A stretch of DNA of 64,000 bases from Microvirga pakistanensis (GTDB lineage: Bacteria > Pseudomonadota > Alphaproteobacteria > Rhizobiales > Beijerinckiaceae): contig NZ_SPJX01000469.1 of NCBI RefSeq assembly GCF_004458765.1, positions 301,840-365,839 of the forward strand, read 5' to 3'. The position numbers and the translations under genes were made by a program. Below, piece after piece: positions 54,403-63,804 of this stretch. The notes beneath the pieces were generated by a model that was not told the origin of the DNA, made no database searches, and was given only the letters and a program-made list of their open reading frames with translations. Numbering within the stretch: position 1 is the stretch's first letter; each line of letters opens with the position of its first letter.

Positions 54403-55374
54403 ATGGAGCCGGATCTCGAAGTCGTTCAGATAAGGCCCGGCGAGTCATTCGCCGCCTGGTCGCATGGTTATCCCTATCGCACCGTGCGTTGGCACTTCCA
54501 CCCTGAATACGAGCTGCATCAGGTCGTCGCGACGAACGGACGTTATTTCGTCGGCGACTTCATCGGCGAGTTCGAACCGGGGAATTTGGTGCTGACCGGG
54601 CCGAACCTTCCCCACAACTGGGTCAGCGATGTCCCGAAAGATGCGATCGTTCCCCTGCGCTGCCGCATCATCCAGTTCAGCGAGAGCTTCGTCCGTGGAG
54701 CCACAACGGCCCTGCCGGAACTCGCTGGGCTCTCGCCCATCCTGGAATCCTCCCGGCGTGGAGTTCTCTTCAGCAACGAGACCAGCCGCGAGATCGCGCC
54801 CCTCATGGAAGAGGTGATGCATGCGCAAGGCGTGCGCCGCATCGAGCTCTTCATGATGATCGCGGGATCGTTGAGCCGTGCGCGGGGCTCGCGGATGCTG
54901 GCCAGTGCCAGCTACCTGCCCGATCCGTCCGGCTATATGTCGGCGGGGATCAACAAGGCCCTGGCCTATATTCGCGAGAACCTGACGCAGCCTTTCAACG
55001 AAGCGGACCTTGCGGCGATCGCCGGGCAATCGACGAGCGCGTTCTCCCGCGCCTTCCGCCAGCACACAGGCATGTCCCTGGTGCAATATGTGAAACGGCT
55101 GCGCATCAACCTCGCATGCCAGATTCTGATGAGCGACGAGCAGGCCTCGATCACGAGCATCTGCTACGAGGTCGGCTACAACAATCTCTCCAATTTCAAC
55201 AGGCAGTTCCTGGCCGAGAAGGGCATGACGCCCTCTCGTTTCCGGCGCCTGTTACTCGATAACATCAACACGGCCAAGGCCGCGCAGAGGAGGAGGCGGG
55301 AAGCAGCATCTCACTCAACGAGAGAAAGTGCGGGTTGCACGACGGAACCCGCCAGGAGAGGCGCTTTGCTCTGA
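54403..55374 (+). CDS. AraC-family transcriptional regulator
   Basis: A 323-residue regulator. A cupin-like N-terminal domain (about 25-100; WHFHPEYELHQVV and VLTGPNLPHNW) would bind a small ligand. Two C-terminal AraC helix-turn-helix motifs (about 195-290) include ADLAAIAGQSTSAFSRAFRQ and ITSICYEVGYNNLSNFNRQF. TTGGAGGAAAC before the ATG at 54403 fixes the start. It lies 99 bases before the binding-protein gene and likely controls the sugar operon. Confidence 0.93.
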   Translation: MEPDLEVVQIRPGESFAAWSHGYPYRTVRWHFHPEYELHQVVATNGRYFVGDFIGEFEPGNLVLTGPNLPHNWVSDVPKDAIVPLRCRIIQFSESFVRGATTALPELAGLSPILESSRRGVLFSNETSREIAPLMEEVMHAQGVRRIELFMMIAGSLSRARGSRMLASASYLPDPSGYMSAGINKALAYIRENLTQPFNEADLAAIAGQSTSAFSRAFRQHTGMSLVQYVKRLRINLACQILMSDEQASITSICYEVGYNNLSNFNRQFLAEKGMTPSRFRRLLLDNINTAKAAQRRRREAASHSTRESAGCTTEPARRGALL

Positions 55375-55473
55375 AGTCCGGTGGGGCAGGAGATAATCGA
55401 CGCTTCTGCAACCACCGCCCACGAGCCGGCGCAATTCGACAGCATTATAACTGGATCAACGGGAGAGAAACGG

Positions 55474-56550
55474 ATGATCACGTCTTCATGGAAACTTACC
55501 GGCCTTGCAGCCATCACCCTGTCCCTGCTCGCCGGGACGGGCGTTGCCATGGCTCAAAATGCCAAGGCGTCCAACGCCACGGTCGCATTCCTCATGCCCG
55601 ATCAGGCCTCGACCCGGTACGAGGAGCATGACTTCCCTGGCTTCAAGGCCGAGATGGAAAAGCTCTGCCCGACCTGCAAGGTCATCTACCAGAATGCCGA
55701 TGCGAACGTGTCCCGCCAGCAGCAGCAATTCAACTCGGTGATCTCGCAGGGCGCGAAGGTGATCGTGCTCGATCCGGTCGATTCCGCCGCCGCGGCCTCC
55801 CTGGTCAAGCAGGCTCAGAGCCAGGGCATCAAGGTGATCGCCTATGACCGCCCCATCCCCGACGCCAAGGCCGACTTCTACGTCTCCTTCGACAACCAGG
55901 CCATCGGCAAGTCGATCGCGGATTCGCTGGTGCAGCATCTGAAGAAGTCCAACGTGACCGCCGCCCAGGGCACGGGCGTGCTGCAGATCAACGGCTCGCC
56001 CACCGATGCGGCCGCCGGCCTCATCAAGAAGGGCATCCACGAGGGCCTCGACAACAGCGGCTATCCGATTCTGGCCGAGTACGACACGCCGGAATGGGCT
56101 CCGCCGAAGGCGCAGCAATGGGCCAGCGGTCAGATCACTCGCTTCAACAAGAACATCCTCGGCGTCGTGGCGGCCAATGACGGCACCGCCGGTGGCGCCA
56201 TCGCGGCGTTCAAGGCCGCGGGCGTGAACCCGGTCCCGCCGGTCACCGGCAACGATGCGACGATCGCCGCGTTGCAGCTCATTATCGCGGGCGACCAGTA
56301 CAACACGATCTCCAAGCCCAGCGAGATCGTGGCGGCGGCCGCCGCCAACGTTGCCGTCCAGTTCCTCGCGGGTGAGACGCCGAAGGCCGAGACGACGCTC
56401 TATAACACCCCTTCGAAGCTCTTCATTCCGGCGGTGATCACGGCAGAAAATCTGAAGGCCGAGATCATTGACAAGAAGATCAATACGGCCGAACAGCTCT
56501 GCACGGGCCGTTACGCCGAGGGCTGCAAGAAGCTCGGCATCACCCAGTAA
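55474..56550 (+). CDS. sugar ABC transporter periplasmic binding protein (xylose/ribose type)
   Basis: A 358-residue type I periplasmic binding protein. The signal peptide is residues 1-27 (AMA cut). The fold is shown by VAFLMPDQASTRYEEHDFPGF, VIVLDPVDSAAAASLV, IAYDRPI and VVAANDGTAGGAIAAFKAAG, as in XylF-like proteins. GGGAGAG precedes the ATG at 55474; the frame opens earlier without coding sense. The ligand is likely a pentose or pentitol, given the SDR and kinase downstream. Confidence 0.92.
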   Translation: MITSSWKLTGLAAITLSLLAGTGVAMAQNAKASNATVAFLMPDQASTRYEEHDFPGFKAEMEKLCPTCKVIYQNADANVSRQQQQFNSVISQGAKVIVLDPVDSAAAASLVKQAQSQGIKVIAYDRPIPDAKADFYVSFDNQAIGKSIADSLVQHLKKSNVTAAQGTGVLQINGSPTDAAAGLIKKGIHEGLDNSGYPILAEYDTPEWAPPKAQQWASGQITRFNKNILGVVAANDGTAGGAIAAFKAAGVNPVPPVTGNDATIAALQLIIAGDQYNTISKPSEIVAAAAANVAVQFLAGETPKAETTLYNTPSKLFIPAVITAENLKAEIIDKKINTAEQLCTGRYAEGCKKLGITQ

Positions 56551-56563
56551 TACGGCAAACTCC

Positions 56564-56589
56564 GTCCGGCCGCCGCGCGGCGGCCGGAC
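56564..56589 (+). promoter_or_regulatory. intercistronic hairpin after the binding-protein gene
   Basis: A perfect 11-bp stem (GTCCGGCCGCC / GGCGGCCGGAC, loop GCGC) lies 13 bases after the binding-protein stop and 44 bases before the ATPase gene. It has no T run. It probably stabilises the upstream message or lowers read-through. Confidence 0.7.
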
Positions 56590-56633
56590 ATCACTCGAGG
56601 CGTCGTGGAGACGCCTGCAGGGTCAGAGAAGCA

Positions 56634-57458
56634 ATGGACAGAAACCAAGAGCAGCGGGACAAGCGCGAACTCGTGCTGAGCCTGCGCGGGATTTCGAAGA
56701 ACTTCGGCGCCGTGTCGGCTCTGACGGATATCGATCTCGACGTTCACGCGGGCGAGGTCGTGGCGCTCGTCGGCGACAACGGCGCCGGAAAGTCGACGCT
56801 CGTCAAAACCCTGGCCGGCGTTCACCAGCCGACTTCTGGAACGATCACCTTCCGGGGCCATCCCGTGACGCTCACGGACCCGAGCGCCGCCCTCGGCCTC
56901 GGCATCGCCACTGTGTTCCAGGACCTGGCGCTGTGCGAGAATCTCGATGTGGTCGCCAACATCTTCCTCGGGCGGGAGCTCAGCCCCTATCGGCTCGACG
57001 AGGTTTCCATGGAGCTCAAGGCCTGGACCCTTCTTAACGAATTGTCGGCGCGCATTCCCAGCGTGCGAGAGCCGGTGGCGTCTCTGTCGGGCGGGCAGCG
57101 CCAGACCGTCGCCATCGCGCGTTCGCTGCTTCTCGAACCCAAGCTCATCCTCCTGGACGAGCCGACAGCCGCCCTCGGCGTCGCCCAGACGGCCGAGGTG
57201 CTCGATCTGATCGAGCGCGTGCGCGACCGCGGCCTCGGCGTCATCATGATCAGCCACAACATGGAAGACGTGCGTGCGGTCGCCGACCGCATCGTCGTGC
57301 TCAGGCTCGGCCGGAACAACGGCGTCTTCGACCCTGACGCCTCCAATGAGGAACTGGTCAGCGCCATCACCGGCGCCGACAACAATTCGGTCTCGCGCCG
57401 CGCCCATCGGCGGCAGGCGCAGAGTGGACAGGCCCCAGCACCGGAGGGACGCCAATGA
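56634..57458 (+). CDS. sugar ABC transporter ATP-binding protein (single-domain, FrcA type)
   Basis: A 274-residue ATPase. Walker A is GDNGAGKST near residue 46, the signature is LSGGQRQTVAIA near 150, and Walker B is LILLDEPTAALG near 168. Most xylose/ribose-type importers use a double-length ATPase (about 500 residues); this one has a single domain, as in the fructose importer FrcA. It overlaps the permease gene by 4 bases. Confidence 0.92.
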   Translation: MDRNQEQRDKRELVLSLRGISKNFGAVSALTDIDLDVHAGEVVALVGDNGAGKSTLVKTLAGVHQPTSGTITFRGHPVTLTDPSAALGLGIATVFQDLALCENLDVVANIFLGRELSPYRLDEVSMELKAWTLLNELSARIPSVREPVASLSGGQRQTVAIARSLLLEPKLILLDEPTAALGVAQTAEVLDLIERVRDRGLGVIMISHNMEDVRAVADRIVVLRLGRNNGVFDPDASNEELVSAITGADNNSVSRRAHRRQAQSGQAPAPEGRQ

Positions 57459-58714
57459 CGAAGAGCGCGGATCAGAACGCGCAGACGACCCCGATGCTCG
57501 ATCGCAGAGACGAGCGCGTGAAGCATGCCGAAGGAATCGGCGGCTCGATCCGCGCCTTCTTCGACAGAGTCCGCTCGGGTGATCTCGGCTCGCTTCCCGT
57601 CGTGGTCGGTCTGGCGATCATCTGGACGGTTTTCCAGAGTCTCAACCCGGTCTTCCTGGCGCCCAACAATCTCGTGAACCTCCTGTTCGATTGCTCGACC
57701 GTCGGAGTGATCGCGCTCGGCGTCGTGTGCATCCTGATCGTCGGCGAGATCGACCTGTCGGTCGGTTCGGTCAGCGGTTTCGCCTCGGCGCTTCTCGGCG
57801 TCATGTGGGTGAACCAGGGCTGGCCCGTGTCGATCGCCATCCTCGCTGCTCTCGTGTTCGGGGCTCTGATCGGCGCGCTCTACGCCGTCCTGTTCAACCG
57901 CTTCGGCATGCCGAGCTTCGTGGCGACCCTGGCGGGTCTGCTGTCGATCCTCGGTCTCCAGCTCTATCTCCTCGGCTCGACGGGCTCCATCAACCTGCCC
58001 TACGGCTCCCCGCTGGTCGAGTTCGGCCAGCTGCTCGTGATGCCTGACCCGCTGTCGTATGCCCTTGCCGCGCTGCCGGGCATCGTGATGTTCATCCTGG
58101 GCTATCGAACGGCAGCCCGCCGCCGCAAGGCCGGTTTGTCGTCACAGCCGATGAGCACCCTGCTGCTGCGCTCCGTCGTGATCACGGTCGTTCTGGAATT
58201 CATCGCCTATTATCTGAATCTCGATCGCGGCATCCCATGGATGTTCGGCCTGTTCGTCGGGCTGGTCGTGGCGATGAATTATGCGCTGACCCGGACCAAA
58301 TGGGGGCGCCAGATGCTGGCCGTGGGCGGCAACCGCGAGGCGGCCCGCCGGGCGGGCATCAATGTCCGCTTCATCTACACGACGGCCTTCATGCTCTGCT
58401 CGGGCCTTGCGGCCGCCGGCGGCGTCCTCTCCGCCGCGCGCCTCGCCTCCGCGAGCCAGCAGGCCGGCACCGGCGACGTCAATCTGAACGCCATCGCGGC
58501 TGCCGTCATCGGCGGGACCAGCCTCTTCGGCGGACGCGGCAGCGCCTATTCCGCATTGCTCGGAATCATCGTCATCCAGTCGATCGCCAGCGGCCTCACG
58601 CTGCTCGATCTCTCCTCGTCGCTTCGGTACATGATCACCGGCGCCGTGCTTGCCATCGCGGTCATCGTTGACTCGCTGGCGCGCCGCTCGCGTGCATCCC
58701 ATGGCCGGGCCTGA
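57455..58714 (+). CDS. sugar ABC transporter permease (xylose/ribose type)
   Basis: A 419-residue BPD_transp_2 permease with about ten helices after a charged N-terminal tail of roughly 45 residues. Family segments are [51 protein letters not shown] and [20 protein letters not shown]. It forms the channel of the importer. Confidence 0.93.
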   Translation: MTKSADQNAQTTPMLDRRDERVKHAEGIGGSIRAFFDRVRSGDLGSLPVVVGLAIIWTVFQSLNPVFLAPNNLVNLLFDCSTVGVIALGVVCILIVGEIDLSVGSVSGFASALLGVMWVNQGWPVSIAILAALVFGALIGALYAVLFNRFGMPSFVATLAGLLSILGLQLYLLGSTGSINLPYGSPLVEFGQLLVMPDPLSYALAALPGIVMFILGYRTAARRRKAGLSSQPMSTLLLRSVVITVVLEFIAYYLNLDRGIPWMFGLFVGLVVAMNYALTRTKWGRQMLAVGGNREAARRAGINVRFIYTTAFMLCSGLAAAGGVLSAARLASASQQAGTGDVNLNAIAAAVIGGTSLFGGRGSAYSALLGIIVIQSIASGLTLLDLSSSLRYMITGAVLAIAVIVDSLARRSRASHGRA

Positions 58715-58739
58715 AACCATCGAACGAAAAGGAAGAGCC

Positions 58740-59468
58740 ATGGGCGAGAAGCTATCAGGCAAAGTCGCAGCCATTACCGGAGCGGCCTCCGGCATCGGTC
58801 TCGAGTGCTCCAGGATCCTGCTGTCCGAGGGTGCCCGCGTGGTGCTGATCGACCGGGACGAGGAAGCGCTGAAATCCGCCTGCGCCGATCTCGGCCCGCA
58901 GGCCATCCCCCTGCGCGTCGACCTGACCGATCCGGCAAGCGTCGCCCGCATGATGCCGCAGATCCTCGACCAAGCGGGCCAGCTCGACATCTTCCACGCC
59001 AATGCGGGGTCCTATGTCGGCGGAGAGGTTCTAAAAGGGGATCCGGATGCCTGGGACCGGATGCTGAACCTCAACGTCAACGCCGCGTTCCGGTCGGTCC
59101 ATGCGGTGCTGCCGCACATGGTGGAACGCAAGACCGGCGACATCATCGTGACGAGCTCCATCGCCGGTCTGGTTCCGGTGGTCTGGGAGCCGGTCTACAC
59201 CGCTTCCAAGCACGCCGTTCAGGCTTTCGTGCACACGGTCCGGCGGCAGGTCGCCCCACACGGCCTGCGCGTCGGTGCGGTTTGCCCTGGCCCGGTCGTC
59301 ACAGCCCTGCTCAAGGATTGGCCCAAGGATAAGCTCGATGCCGAACTGGCGGCAGGAGGCCTGATGCAACCCGTCGAGGTCGCCGAAGCCGTGCTGTTCA
59401 TGCTGACCCGCCCCAGAAACGTCACGATCCGGGATCTCGTCATTCTGCCGCAGAGCAACGACCTGTAA
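58740..59468 (+). CDS. SDR-family dehydrogenase (probable ribitol/pentitol 2-dehydrogenase)
   Basis: A 242-residue classical SDR. The cofactor motif is TGAASGIG near residues 12-19, the acidic NAD-selecting residue is in LIDRDE, Ser is in TSSIAG, and Tyr/Lys is in YTASK. I chose the ATG at 58740 with AAAAGGAAGAG upstream. The permease-SDR-FGGY kinase order suggests oxidation of a pentitol such as ribitol to its ketose. That substrate is inference from context. Confidence 0.85.
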   Translation: MGEKLSGKVAAITGAASGIGLECSRILLSEGARVVLIDRDEEALKSACADLGPQAIPLRVDLTDPASVARMMPQILDQAGQLDIFHANAGSYVGGEVLKGDPDAWDRMLNLNVNAAFRSVHAVLPHMVERKTGDIIVTSSIAGLVPVVWEPVYTASKHAVQAFVHTVRRQVAPHGLRVGAVCPGPVVTALLKDWPKDKLDAELAAGGLMQPVEVAEAVLFMLTRPRNVTIRDLVILPQSNDL

Positions 59469-59524
59469 GACGCGTCGTCGGCATACCGTCACGGCTCCCG
59501 GTTCATTTTGGATGATCAAACCGT

Positions 59525-61138
59525 ATGACAGACCATTTCCTCGGCATCGACGTCGGCACCGGCAGCGCCCGCGCCGGGCTCTTTGACGAGCAGGGCACCC
59601 TGCTCGCCTCCGCGAAGGCCGACATCGCGCTCTGGCACGAATCCGGCGGCATCGTGGAGCAGTCGAGCAACGACATCTGGCGCGCCGTCTGCGCTTGCGT
59701 GCGCCAGACCGTCGAGAAGGCGGGCATCGCGGCCGAAACAATTTCGGGGATCGGGTTCGACGCGACCTGCTCTCTCGTCGTGCTGGGGGCGGAAGGCCGG
59801 CCGCTGCCGGTGGGTCCGTCCGGCGATCCGGAGCGCAACATCATCGTCTGGATGGATCACCGGGCGACCGAGCAGGCGCGCCGGATCAACGCCACGGGCG
59901 AGACGGTGCTGAACTACGTGGGCGGCTCCATTTCTCCCGAAATGGAAACCCCCAAACTGCTGTGGCTCTCCGAGAACATGCCCGAGACCTTCACGGGTGC
60001 GTGGCAGTTCATGGATCTTGCCGATTTCCTCACCTGGAAGGCCACGGGAAGCCTGGCGCGCTCCACCTGCACCGTCACCTGCAAGTGGACCTATGTGGCG
60101 CATGAGAACCGGTGGGATGAGGGCTACTTTCGAACGGTGGGGCTCGGCGCCCTGGCCGACGAAGGATTCCGTCGCATCGGCACGGAGGTCGTCCCGGGCG
60201 GCACCGCGCTCGGCAACGGCCTGACCGAGCAGGCTGCGGCCGATCTCGGCCTGAGGCCCGGCACTCCTGTCGGAGCGGGTCTGATCGACGCACATGCGGG
60301 CGGCGTGGGAACGGTCGGCGCGCGCGGCAATGTGGGCAACGTCCTCACCCGCATGGCTTACGTGTTCGGCACATCCGCCTGCACCATGTCCTCGACCCGG
60401 GAGCCCGCCTTCGTGCAGGGGGTGTGGGGACCGTACTTCTCCGCCATGGTCCCGAGCCTTTGGCTCAACGAGGGCGGCCAGTCGGCGGCCGGCGCGGCGA
60501 TCGACCATCTGGTCCGGATGCATCCGGCCTCGGAGCAGGCCGCCAAGTCGGCGCGCGACAACGGCATGAGCCTCAGCCAGTGGCTGTCGCTCGAAGCCGA
60601 GAAGCGTGGTGGCGCGGCAGCGATGCCCGGTCTGGTCGGAGATGTGCACGTCGTTCCCGAGTTCCTCGGAAACCGCGCTCCCTTCGCGGATCCTGAAGCG
60701 CGCGCGGTGATCGCCGGGCTCGGGATCGACAGCGATCTCGACAGCCTCGTGGCGCTTTATCTCGCGGGCGTGTGCGGCCTCGGCTACGGCGCCCGGCAAA
60801 TTGTTCGCGCTCTCGGTGAAAAGAACGTCCTGATCGACACCATCGTGGTGAGCGGCGGCGCGGGCCAGAGCCCGCTCGTGCGCCAGCTTCTCGCGGACAC
60901 CACCGGGAAGATCGTCGCGGCTCCGGTTTCGCAGGAACCCGTGCTCCTCGGATCAGCCATCCTCGGAGCCGTCGCGGCGGGCCGCTATTCCGATATCGAC
61001 GAGGCCATGGCATCGATGTCGGCCATGGGCGAGACCTACCAGCCGAACACGGCATCGGCGGGGTGGCATGACAAGCGCTTCAAGGCCTTCGAAATGCTTC
61101 AGCAGGTAGCGAGAACCATCCGGACGGGCAGCGTCTAA
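59525..61138 (+). CDS. FGGY-family carbohydrate kinase (ribulokinase-like)
   Basis: A 537-residue sugar kinase. The N-terminal phosphate motif is LGIDVGTGSARAGLFD, GFDATCSLVV and WMDHRA follow, and the C-terminal ATP-site segment is VSGGAGQSPLVRQLLADTTG. Length and motifs fit the D-ribulokinase/ribulokinase branch of FGGY kinases. It would phosphorylate the ketose made by the upstream SDR, 56 bases away, and feed the pentose phosphate pathway. Confidence 0.9.
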   Translation: MTDHFLGIDVGTGSARAGLFDEQGTLLASAKADIALWHESGGIVEQSSNDIWRAVCACVRQTVEKAGIAAETISGIGFDATCSLVVLGAEGRPLPVGPSGDPERNIIVWMDHRATEQARRINATGETVLNYVGGSISPEMETPKLLWLSENMPETFTGAWQFMDLADFLTWKATGSLARSTCTVTCKWTYVAHENRWDEGYFRTVGLGALADEGFRRIGTEVVPGGTALGNGLTEQAAADLGLRPGTPVGAGLIDAHAGGVGTVGARGNVGNVLTRMAYVFGTSACTMSSTREPAFVQGVWGPYFSAMVPSLWLNEGGQSAAGAAIDHLVRMHPASEQAAKSARDNGMSLSQWLSLEAEKRGGAAAMPGLVGDVHVVPEFLGNRAPFADPEARAVIAGLGIDSDLDSLVALYLAGVCGLGYGARQIVRALGEKNVLIDTIVVSGGAGQSPLVRQLLADTTGKIVAAPVSQEPVLLGSAILGAVAAGRYSDIDEAMASMSAMGETYQPNTASAGWHDKRFKAFEMLQQVARTIRTGSV

Positions 61139-61185
61139 GGACCGTCCGCTCTTTCCTCGAAGCGCCGTTCGGCAGCCTCACGGAT

Positions 61186-61220
61186 ACGTGTCCATCGCCA
61201 GCTTTGACCGATGGACACGT
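61186..61220. repeat. 12-bp perfect inverted repeat after the kinase gene
   Basis: ACGTGTCCATCG-N11-CGATGGACACGT lies 47 bases after the kinase stop and 58 bases before the next start. There is no T run, so it could be a Rho-independent-like hairpin of low strength or a protein-binding site. Confidence 0.65.
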
Positions 61221-61278
61221 CCATCCTAGCTTGCAGGTCTCACACCAGAATCGTTCATCGTTTCAGGAAGGAGCACCG

Positions 61279-61545
61279 ATGCAGCGCGCCACCGCTGTTC
61301 TTACAATTCTCGTTCTCAGCATTGCTTCCTCGAATCACGCCTTCGGCGCAGACGACACGCGTGTCCAGCATAGAACCTGGATGCGAAAACTGGTCACGCC
61401 AGGAGGAACTTTTCCCGCGGAACTGGACGCGATCATGGAACATGGCACCTCGATGGGACTTGCGCCGAACGGAACCTCCACCCAGCACCGGTCATGGATC
61501 AGAAAACAGGATGTCTCCGGTCGGATCAGCGGGGTTTCCCTGTAG
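61279..61545 (+). CDS. small secreted protein with a repeated QHRxWxRK motif
   Basis: An 88-residue exported protein. The signal peptide is about residues 1-23 (HAFGA region). The short mature chain holds two related blocks, QHRTWMRK and QHRSWIRK, about 35 residues apart. I recognise no family. GGAAGGAG before the ATG at 61279 is an excellent ribosome site, which supports a real gene. Confidence 0.7.
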   Translation: MQRATAVLTILVLSIASSNHAFGADDTRVQHRTWMRKLVTPGGTFPAELDAIMEHGTSMGLAPNGTSTQHRSWIRKQDVSGRISGVSL

Positions 61546-61614
61546 AATTTTGGCAAACGGCAGGCGCATGCGCCTGCCCGTCTCTTGTGAGGCCTCCACC
61601 GGAGCGGCGCCCGA

Positions 61615-62043
61615 TCAGGCGGGCTGACGCTCCGGCGCGGCTGGCTCGCGCACCTGCAGCACCGTCAAACGCTTCTTCTCTCCGGTGCGGGTGGTCCAGT
61701 CGATCGACTTGCCGACGGGAAGTCCGATCAGGGCCGTTCCGATGGGCGTGAGCACCGAGATCCGTCCTTTTGCGATGTCGGCCTCGTTCGGGTAAACGAG
61801 GGTCACGGTCTGCACGCGCCCGGTCACGTCGTCGCGGAACTCTACCTCGCACCCCATGCAAACGGTACCGGTAGACTGGCGCCCTTTCGGAAGAACATGC
61901 GCGCGGTCGAGTTCCTCGGCGAGTTCGGCCGCAACCTCGGGCATCGTATGCGAAGCTGCGTCAGCCAGCGCCGACAGCTTTGCGTGATCTGTTGCAGTCA
62001 AAGAAATGCGGGGCTTGAGGCTGCCTGCGGTTTTTCTGATCAT
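61615..62043 (-). CDS. GreA/GreB-family protein (Rnk-like nucleoside diphosphate kinase regulator)
   Basis: A 142-residue protein. A short N-terminal helical region is followed by the C-terminal GreA/GreB FKBP-like domain (about 50-130; VEFRDDVTGRVQTVTLVYPNEAD and ISVLTPIGTALIGLPVGKSIDW). The long coiled coil of true GreA is missing, as in Rnk, which binds RNA polymerase without cleavage activity. AAGGAG 7 bases before the ATG at 62043 sets the start. Confidence 0.88.
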   Translation of the reverse strand: MIRKTAGSLKPRISLTATDHAKLSALADAASHTMPEVAAELAEELDRAHVLPKGRQSTGTVCMGCEVEFRDDVTGRVQTVTLVYPNEADIAKGRISVLTPIGTALIGLPVGKSIDWTTRTGEKKRLTVLQVREPAAPERQPA

Positions 62044-62080
62044 TCCATGTCTCCTTGTCTGTTGTGGGACTCGTTGCGGC

Positions 62081-62437
62081 TCATGCCGCTCGCGGTCCTG
62101 GATTGTCGTCATCGGGCTTCGGCGGTTCGTGGGTCGTTCCGGGCGCTGCACGCTGTCGCGGGAACAGCGGGATCACGTTCCCGCCCATTGGCTCCGCCTC
62201 CTGCCGGATGTGCTCCGGCCGCGAACCCTCCGGCGGCGAGCGCATGACTGGCGTCTCCTCGGCGTGATGGTGCTTCTGAGCCATCGCCGTTTCGAGGATC
62301 TGCGCCAGGAAAGCGGACGACACTCGCGCTGCTGGAATGCGCTGGTCGCCACGCTGCTGAGTCCGCGCCAGACCCGCCGCATGGATGGGCTTGAGTCCCG
62401 CCAGGCGCAGGACGCGTTCGAAAAAATGGTGAATCAT
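62081..62437 (-). CDS. possible small hypothetical protein
   Basis: A 118-codon ORF starting MIHHFFERVLRLAGLK, 37 bases before the Rnk-like gene on the same strand. The segment GGNVIPLFPRQ resembles phrases seen in small rhizobial proteins. The ribosome site is poor and the opposite strand is also open, so this may not be a gene. No domain recognised. Confidence 0.4.
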   Translation of the reverse strand: MIHHFFERVLRLAGLKPIHAAGLARTQQRGDQRIPAARVSSAFLAQILETAMAQKHHHAEETPVMRSPPEGSRPEHIRQEAEPMGGNVIPLFPRQRAAPGTTHEPPKPDDDNPGPRAA

Positions 62438-62473
62438 GCCGCCACGCCGGATGCTGGTGCATCCGCCTCCCAA

Positions 62474-62834
62474 GATGTCCGGAGATTTTGGTATCCTGGA
62501 GCGCCCCGAGCTCGGAACGCGTGTACACGTCGAGCCCGGGGCTACTTGCCCGCGATGAGATTGCCCGACCGAAGCAGGCCGCGACGGATGTGTGCGAAGC
62601 TCGACATGGCTTCGATGCTTGTCCAGAATACAGCGCTTGTCAAATCACGCCTGCGTGGCGCGGCCCGACAGGTCCACGCAACGATCTAGCTCGGAAGCGA
62701 TCCCGCCAACGCCATCGCGCCATGCGGCACATCCTCCATTGACATTGACCAAAGCCGTCGGAACCCTGAGCGGGTACGCAGGGATCGATGCGTCGCGGGA
62801 GTGATGGACCTCGTCTGAAACCTGCTGGTATCGA
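62474..62834. other. intergenic stretch without a supported gene
   Basis: About 360 bases. Several frames are open because of the high GC content, but none shows a ribosome site or recognisable protein. A GAGGAG ribosome site for the creA remnant begins just after it. Confidence 0.45.
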
Positions 62835-62852
62835 ATGAGGAGATCGGTAAAG

Positions 62853-63368
62853 ATGGCCAGAGCGACCCTCGCGACCGCCGTCCTGGCCGCCAACCTGCCG
62901 GCCCAGGCCGGAATCGTCGGAAAGGTCAGAACGGACTGGGTCGGAAACGACATCGTCGAGGCGATCCAAGACCCCGAGGTTCAGGGCGTGACCTGTCACC
63001 TGACCTATTTCGAGCGCAGCGTGATCGACAGGCTCCAGCAGGGCAATTGATTCGAGGATCCCTCGAACTCGGCCATCGCGTGCCAGACGACCGGGCCGGT
63101 GACCACAGGCGACATCGACCTCGACCGGAACGGCGAGGAGGTCTTCAACGAGGGACGGAGCTTGAACTTCAAGAAGCTGGTCGTCAACCGCGTCTACGAC
63201 CGCCAGAGCAACACGCTGATTGATCTCGCCCATACCCGGCAGGTCCAGCAGGGAGGCGCCAAGATGTCGACTTCCACCGTGCCCCTCTCCAGCGTTCAGG
63301 CCACCTTAGCCAAGGGACGCCCGCTAGAGGTTCAAGGCCCGCCCCCTGCGGGCTGCCGACAAGGATAA
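62853..63368 (+). pseudogene. creA: creA interrupted by a TGA codon
   Basis: The frame encodes a CreA-family periplasmic protein: a signal peptide, VGKVRTDWVGNDI, VQGVTCHLTYFERSVIDRLQ, EDPSNSAIACQTTGPV, GDIDLDRNGEEVFNEGRSLNF and KMSTSTVPLSSVQ. After LQQGN a TGA at 63048-63050 stops the frame, where the family has Trp (TGG) before FEDPSN. The frame then continues unbroken to 63368. One base change explains the break, and no other damage is seen, so the event is recent or a sequencing error. GAGGAG precedes the start; the ATG at 62835 is an alternative. Confidence 0.88.
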
Positions 63369-63380
63369 CAGGAGGACAGG

Positions 63381-63575
63381 ATGCTTGGTTGGATCGTTCG
63401 GGGATTGCTGATGGCAGCCGGCGTGGTCACGGGATGGTTCGTCGCCAAGGACGCTCCGAATTTCGGTGTCGTCCAGATGATGGTGGCCCTCCTGCTGCTC
63501 ACCCTGGTGGTTGCCGTCATCGCTTTCTGGCCCGATCGCTGGAAGATCAGATCGAACCGCCCGAACAGGATGTGA
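63381..63575 (+). CDS. small membrane protein with two helices
   Basis: A 64-residue protein with two hydrophobic helices (about residues 3-22 and 31-50) and a basic end (DRWKIRSNRPNRM). Unknown family. AGGAGGACAGG before the ATG at 63381 is a near-perfect ribosome site. It follows the creA remnant by 12 bases. Confidence 0.7.
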   Translation: MLGWIVRGLLMAAGVVTGWFVAKDAPNFGVVQMMVALLLLTLVVAVIAFWPDRWKIRSNRPNRM

Positions 63576-63804
63576 CTTGGGCTCGAGGGGCGGTCCCCTG
63601 GCCTCCACGCCTCTCTCAGGAGCAGGACCTCGTTGCTCGTCATCGCAATGACAGTGCCCCCGCGCTGCAGGATTGTCGGAGATCACCGGAGGAGCACCGC
63701 GCTCGCTGAGAAATCAGCCAGACCAGATCGGTCATGGTCCGGCTCCCCACCGGGGGAGCCGACAGCCCTGCCAACCAACAGCGGCCCCTTGATGGGCTCC
63801 GACC

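Noticed and set aside
63735..63760. Terminator for ssb at GGCTCCCC/GGGGGAGCC
   Set aside because: A hairpin is possible, but no T run follows on the minus strand, so I did not list it as a terminator.
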